Below are positions 61,911 through 64,000 of a stretch of DNA of 64,000 bases, one piece after another. The first letter of the stretch is position 1, and each line of letters starts with the position of its first letter. The DNA comes from Chitinophaga oryzae. Its GTDB lineage: Bacteria; Bacteroidota; Bacteroidia; Chitinophagales; Chitinophagaceae. The translations under genes and the position numbers were made by a program. The notes below the pieces were generated by a model. That model was not told the origin of the DNA, searched no databases, and worked only from the letters and a program-made list of their open reading frames with translations. The stretch lies in the NCBI RefSeq assembly GCF_012516375.2, contig NZ_CP051204.2, positions 5,394,001 to 5,458,000 of the forward strand, given 5' to 3'.

Positions 61911-62342
61911 ATGGAGATTTTTCAGCAGGCATTGCGGCTAAAAGCCCGTCCCAGAGGGTTTCACCTGATTACGCACGAGGTGGTGCAGGCCTTTCCACAG
62001 ATAGGCGCCTTGCAGTCCGGCATGTTGCAGGTATTTATCCAGCACACCTCCGCCGGCCTGACGATCAACGAAAATGCAGACCCTACGGTACGGGTGGATT
62101 TCGAAACGTATTTCAACAAGGCCGTTCCGGAAAACGATCCGGATTATAAGCACAATGACGAAGGGCCGGATGATATGCCTGCTCATCTGAAGTCGTCCCT
62201 GCTGGGCTGTTCCGTGATGATACCTATCCACAACGGCCGGCTGGCGCTGGGCACCTGGCAGGGCATTTACCTCTGCGAGCACCGGGATTACGGCGGTCCC
62301 CGCAACCTTGTGCTGACCGCATGGGGCAAGCCCATGTCCTGA
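61911..62342 (+). CDS. yjbQ: YjbQ family (UPF0047) thiamine-phosphate-synthase-like protein
   Basis: A 143-residue protein with the UPF0047 landmarks: RGFHLITHEVVQAF, LQSGMLQVFIQHTSAGLTINENADPTVRVDFE, DMPAHLKSSLLGCSVMIPIHNGRLALGTWQGIYLCEHRD. E. coli YjbQ has weak thiamine-phosphate synthase activity when overproduced; the main role is unsettled. The conserved H-T-S-A and the late G-x-W-Q-G-I-Y line the active pocket. I chose the ATG at 61911 because a -7 box lies just before it; the frame opens 21 codons earlier. Single gene. Confidence 0.93.
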   Translation: MEIFQQALRLKARPRGFHLITHEVVQAFPQIGALQSGMLQVFIQHTSAGLTINENADPTVRVDFETYFNKAVPENDPDYKHNDEGPDDMPAHLKSSLLGCSVMIPIHNGRLALGTWQGIYLCEHRDYGGPRNLVLTAWGKPMS

Positions 62343-62401
62343 TTTAACGACACCGGTAAGCAGGCCTGGCGGCTTCGATCGCCGGAAAGAAGGAAGACAT
62401 G

Positions 62402-62908
62402 TTATTTCCCCTGCGGGAAACGATCGCCTACCAGGTTGAGCTCAATATGATGTTCGAGATAAGCTTTTAATCCGGCTAACACCCAGCAGAAGCCGCCGGT
62501 GGAGTCCAGCGCTTTCTGTTGTACTGTCTGCACATCACCGGAGAAACCGTCATTCACTACTTCCACGAAAGTAGCGTCGTTGCCATGCGGCGTAAACGTC
62601 CACACCACGCGGGTAGCGTTCTCCGGCGCGTTCCGGTGACCACCTTTCAGGTCATAGCTGTCGTACCAGCGGATTTCGATCCGCCTGTTGGGTTCAATAG
62701 CGATGGTGTCCACAGCGGTGCTTACATTGTACATTTCCCAGGACCAGACCACTTCTTTACCGACCTCCAGTTTACCCGTGCTTTTGGTAAACCAGAACCG
62801 GGTGGTGACAGCCGGGTCAATAAATGCGTTAAACACTTCCGCTGCCGGTTTCCGGATCAGCATGCCGCTTTGTGCGATCGCTGGTTGAGGTGTGTTTGCC
62901 ATAGTCAT
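62402..62908 (-). CDS. SRPBCC/AHSA1-like protein
   Basis: A 168-residue protein starting KPAAEVFNAFIDPAVTTRFWFTKSTGKLEVGKEVVWSWEMY, the AHSA1/SRPBCC pattern (a lipid- or hydrophobic-ligand-binding helix-grip fold), followed by NRRIEIRWYD and the C-terminal helix. Members bind hydrophobic ligands or modulate stress proteins; function here unknown. It is preceded by the strongest operator/promoter structure in this end of the window (62933-62977), in the same style as the VOC gene at 39289, so it is probably controlled by a TetR-type repressor. The start could be the ATG at 62908 or the next one at 62902. Confidence 0.87.
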   Translation of the reverse strand: MTMANTPQPAIAQSGMLIRKPAAEVFNAFIDPAVTTRFWFTKSTGKLEVGKEVVWSWEMYNVSTAVDTIAIEPNRRIEIRWYDSYDLKGGHRNAPENATRVVWTFTPHGNDATFVEVVNDGFSGDVQTVQQKALDSTGGFCWVLAGLKAYLEHHIELNLVGDRFPQGK

Positions 62909-62932
62909 GGTTTTTAAACAATAAAAAAATGC

Positions 62933-62977
62933 GTAATCGATCGGTTACAAATATAAATTATTAAACCGATCGGTTAC
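62933..62977 (-). promoter_or_regulatory. promoter flanked by two GATC-core palindromes
   Basis: Two 16-bp palindrome-like sites share GATCGGTTAC: 62933-62948 (GTAATCGATCGGTTAC, one mismatch) and 62962-62977 (TAAACCGATCGGTTAC). Between them, on the minus strand, lies -7 element TATATTTG (62948-62955). The right site covers the -33 region and the left one the start, as a repressor would. The whole block is a long near-perfect inverted repeat (arms about 24 bases). Gene: SRPBCC at 62908. Confidence 0.65.
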
Positions 62978-62998
62978 GCATTTTTTTTTACAGGTTAA

Positions 62999-63445
62999 TT
63001 AATGGAAGTAGATATCAACGTAGTCTACCACATTATTGCCTTCACAGTTGTCCATTTCCTGCAGCCTCCAGTATTTTCTGGCGCCTTTGGCCAGGAAATG
63101 GTAGGTACCGGTTTTTTCGCAGACCTTACCGCCGTTTACATTGCTGTATTGCGTGCGGATGGTACCGTTAAAAGTCAGCTCTTTGGGGGAGTCCACGGTA
63201 AGCGTTCCGTCGATGGTCACAAAGTCGCCGGTCTTCTCGTCCCGTTGTTCTCCTTTTACCGTATAGGTAGCGTCTTTTTGTTTTTCGATCATCACTTCAC
63301 CGGGGTGGTCCCAGCTGATCCACTGCAGGGTGAAGCTATGTTTTCCTTCGCGGATGGTGTTGCCCGCCCGCTGCTGGGCATAGGCCGTGTATCCGGTGAA
63401 AAGGGTGGCGGTCAACAGGCATGCAGTGATTAATTTCTTCATCAT
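62999..63445 (-). CDS. secreted hypothetical protein
   Basis: A 148-residue protein with a signal peptide (to about residue 24, AYAQQ). The rest is all beta (HSFTLQWISWDHPGEVMIEKQKDATYTVKGEQRD; VTIDGTLTVDSPKELTFNGTIRTQYSNVNGG; YHFLAKGARKYWRLQEMDNCEGN), with a W/Y-rich core typical of small periplasmic Bacteroidota proteins. I recognise no family. It has the clearest promoter in the window, with a full -33 and -7 pair, and may be well expressed. Confidence 0.8.
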   Translation of the reverse strand: MMKKLITACLLTATLFTGYTAYAQQRAGNTIREGKHSFTLQWISWDHPGEVMIEKQKDATYTVKGEQRDEKTGDFVTIDGTLTVDSPKELTFNGTIRTQYSNVNGGKVCEKTGTYHFLAKGARKYWRLQEMDNCEGNNVVDYVDIYFH

Positions 63446-63476
63446 ACGTACAATGTATTGGTTAAAAACAGTGTAT

Positions 63477-63508
63477 CAAATATAAGTGCATTACCGTCTT
63501 TCGCCAAA
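63477..63508 (-). promoter_or_regulatory. consensus Bacteroidota promoter of the secreted hypothetical gene
   Basis: Minus strand: TTTG (63505-63508), a 20-base spacer and -7 element TATATTTG (63477-63484). Start near 63471; the ATG at 63445 follows a leader of about 26 bases. Confidence 0.7.
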
Positions 63509-63514
63509 CCATTG

Positions 63515-64000
63515 CTAACGGCTTAATGTTACCAGCAAGTCGGCCAGTTCTTTCGGCTGGGTGACCATGGCGTCATGCCCCGTTTTCATTTCGTAATATT
63601 TCCATTGGGGAGATTGTTTTGCCTGCGCGGCAAACACTCCGAGCACCGGCAGCTGTGGCTGCGTGCAGGCGATGTAGGCCATCGGCAGGCCGTTGCCGTA
63701 TGGATGATGTAAGGCCAGTGGCTGGGCGAAAGTACGATAGGGTTGTAACGTAAGGCGGGCATCCACCCATTGCCGGTCCTGTGCATTGCTGACGCCAAAC
63801 AGGCTGGAAGGCCGTATGGACAGGCTATGCATCCCGTGTTGCGCCGCGTCTTTTTCAAATTCCTTTTGAAGCGATGCCGGATGTACGGAAATACAACTCT
63901 CCCCATTCCCCGCGATAACGGCATCCAGGAAAACCAGTTGACGGATTCTCTCCGGCATACGGTCAGCCACCCCGGCGATCACCACGCCCGCATAACTGTG
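63515..64000 (-). CDS. alpha/beta hydrolase, C-terminal part (start beyond window)
   Basis: The frame is open to the right edge. The visible 161 residues begin HSYAGVVIAGVADRMPERIRQLVFLDAV, the nucleophile elbow (G-H-S-Y-A) of an alpha/beta hydrolase, with Ser as nucleophile and Asp in FLDA; the C-terminal GHDAMVTQPKELADLL holds the catalytic His. The first glycine of the elbow and the N-terminal half lie outside. The fold resembles esterases of the salicylate-binding-protein-2 type. Single gene as far as visible. Confidence 0.85.
   Translation of the reverse strand, partial: HSYAGVVIAGVADRMPERIRQLVFLDAVIAGNGESCISVHPASLQKEFEKDAAQHGMHSLSIRPSSLFGVSNAQDRQWVDARLTLQPYRTFAQPLALHHPYGNGLPMAYIACTQPQLPVLGVFAAQAKQSPQWKYYEMKTGHDAMVTQPKELADLLVTLSR

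Overview
The window looks like chromosomal DNA of a Bacteroidota bacterium, most likely a Chitinophagaceae member such as Chitinophaga (genus is inference). The evidence is a SusC/SusD pair, a PorP/SprF protein next to a giant surface protein with a type B type IX secretion (T9SS) C-terminal domain, TonB-dependent receptors with carboxypeptidase-like N-terminal domains, Bacteroidota-specific families (DUF4199, DUF4260, PrcB-like), and many upstream regions carrying the Bacteroidota -7 element TAnnTTTG, often with TTG or TTTG about 19-25 bases upstream. There are no rRNA genes, CRISPR arrays, transposases or phage genes; one tRNA-Lys is present.

Layout. 0-6 kb: tail of an unknown gene, a small protein, a TonB-dependent receptor and an M23-type peptidase-like protein. 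4.2-20.5 kb (minus strand): an operon for a 4494-residue secreted adhesin-like protein (about 25 DUF11 repeats, CHU_C tail), a PorP/SprF partner and a TPR/PD40 protein. 21-25.4 kb: a NarL-type response regulator and its TPR sensor kinase, then divergently a small protein and an orphan cytosolic kinase. Two intergenic regions around this pair share a palindrome, ATAGCA-N6-TGCTAT, at the same distance from a -7 box; I read these as operators linking the regulator to the giant-protein operon and to the plus-strand kinase pair. 25.5-26.1 kb: thioredoxin and tRNA-Lys.

26.2-36.9 kb (minus strand): a tightly packed seven-gene operon, SusC, SusD, two DoxX-like membrane proteins, a SoxD-like cytochrome c, a SoxC-like molybdopterin sulfite dehydrogenase and a CrtI-like FAD oxidoreductase. 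It joins an outer-membrane uptake pair to an apparent sulfur-oxidising electron chain and is the best candidate for an undescribed system.

37-54.7 kb is a mosaic of small regulatory and transport units: GNAT, an AlkZ-like winged-helix protein, VOC+MarR under a paired-palindrome promoter, a SnoaL-like protein with an MFS exporter and divergent AraC regulator, a LytTR/LytS two-component pair in one operon with an ABC exporter (the kinase gene has an apparent frameshift), amidohydrolase+SDR, an SLH/PrcB-like secreted protein, a membrane-anchored LuxR-type regulator and DUF4199+VOC. 54.2-64 kb: PhnB-like VOC, AraC, a fatty-acid-hydroxylase/START fusion, a siderophore-type TonB receptor, a striking AATTCGT repeat/hairpin, DUF4260 and DUF92 with back-to-back promoters, Gfo/Idh/MocA, YjbQ, an SRPBCC protein under a second paired-palindrome promoter, a secreted unknown protein and the start-truncated end of an alpha/beta hydrolase.

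Functions are assigned from recognisable motifs and family memory; no database search was possible. Promoter and operator calls are by eye.
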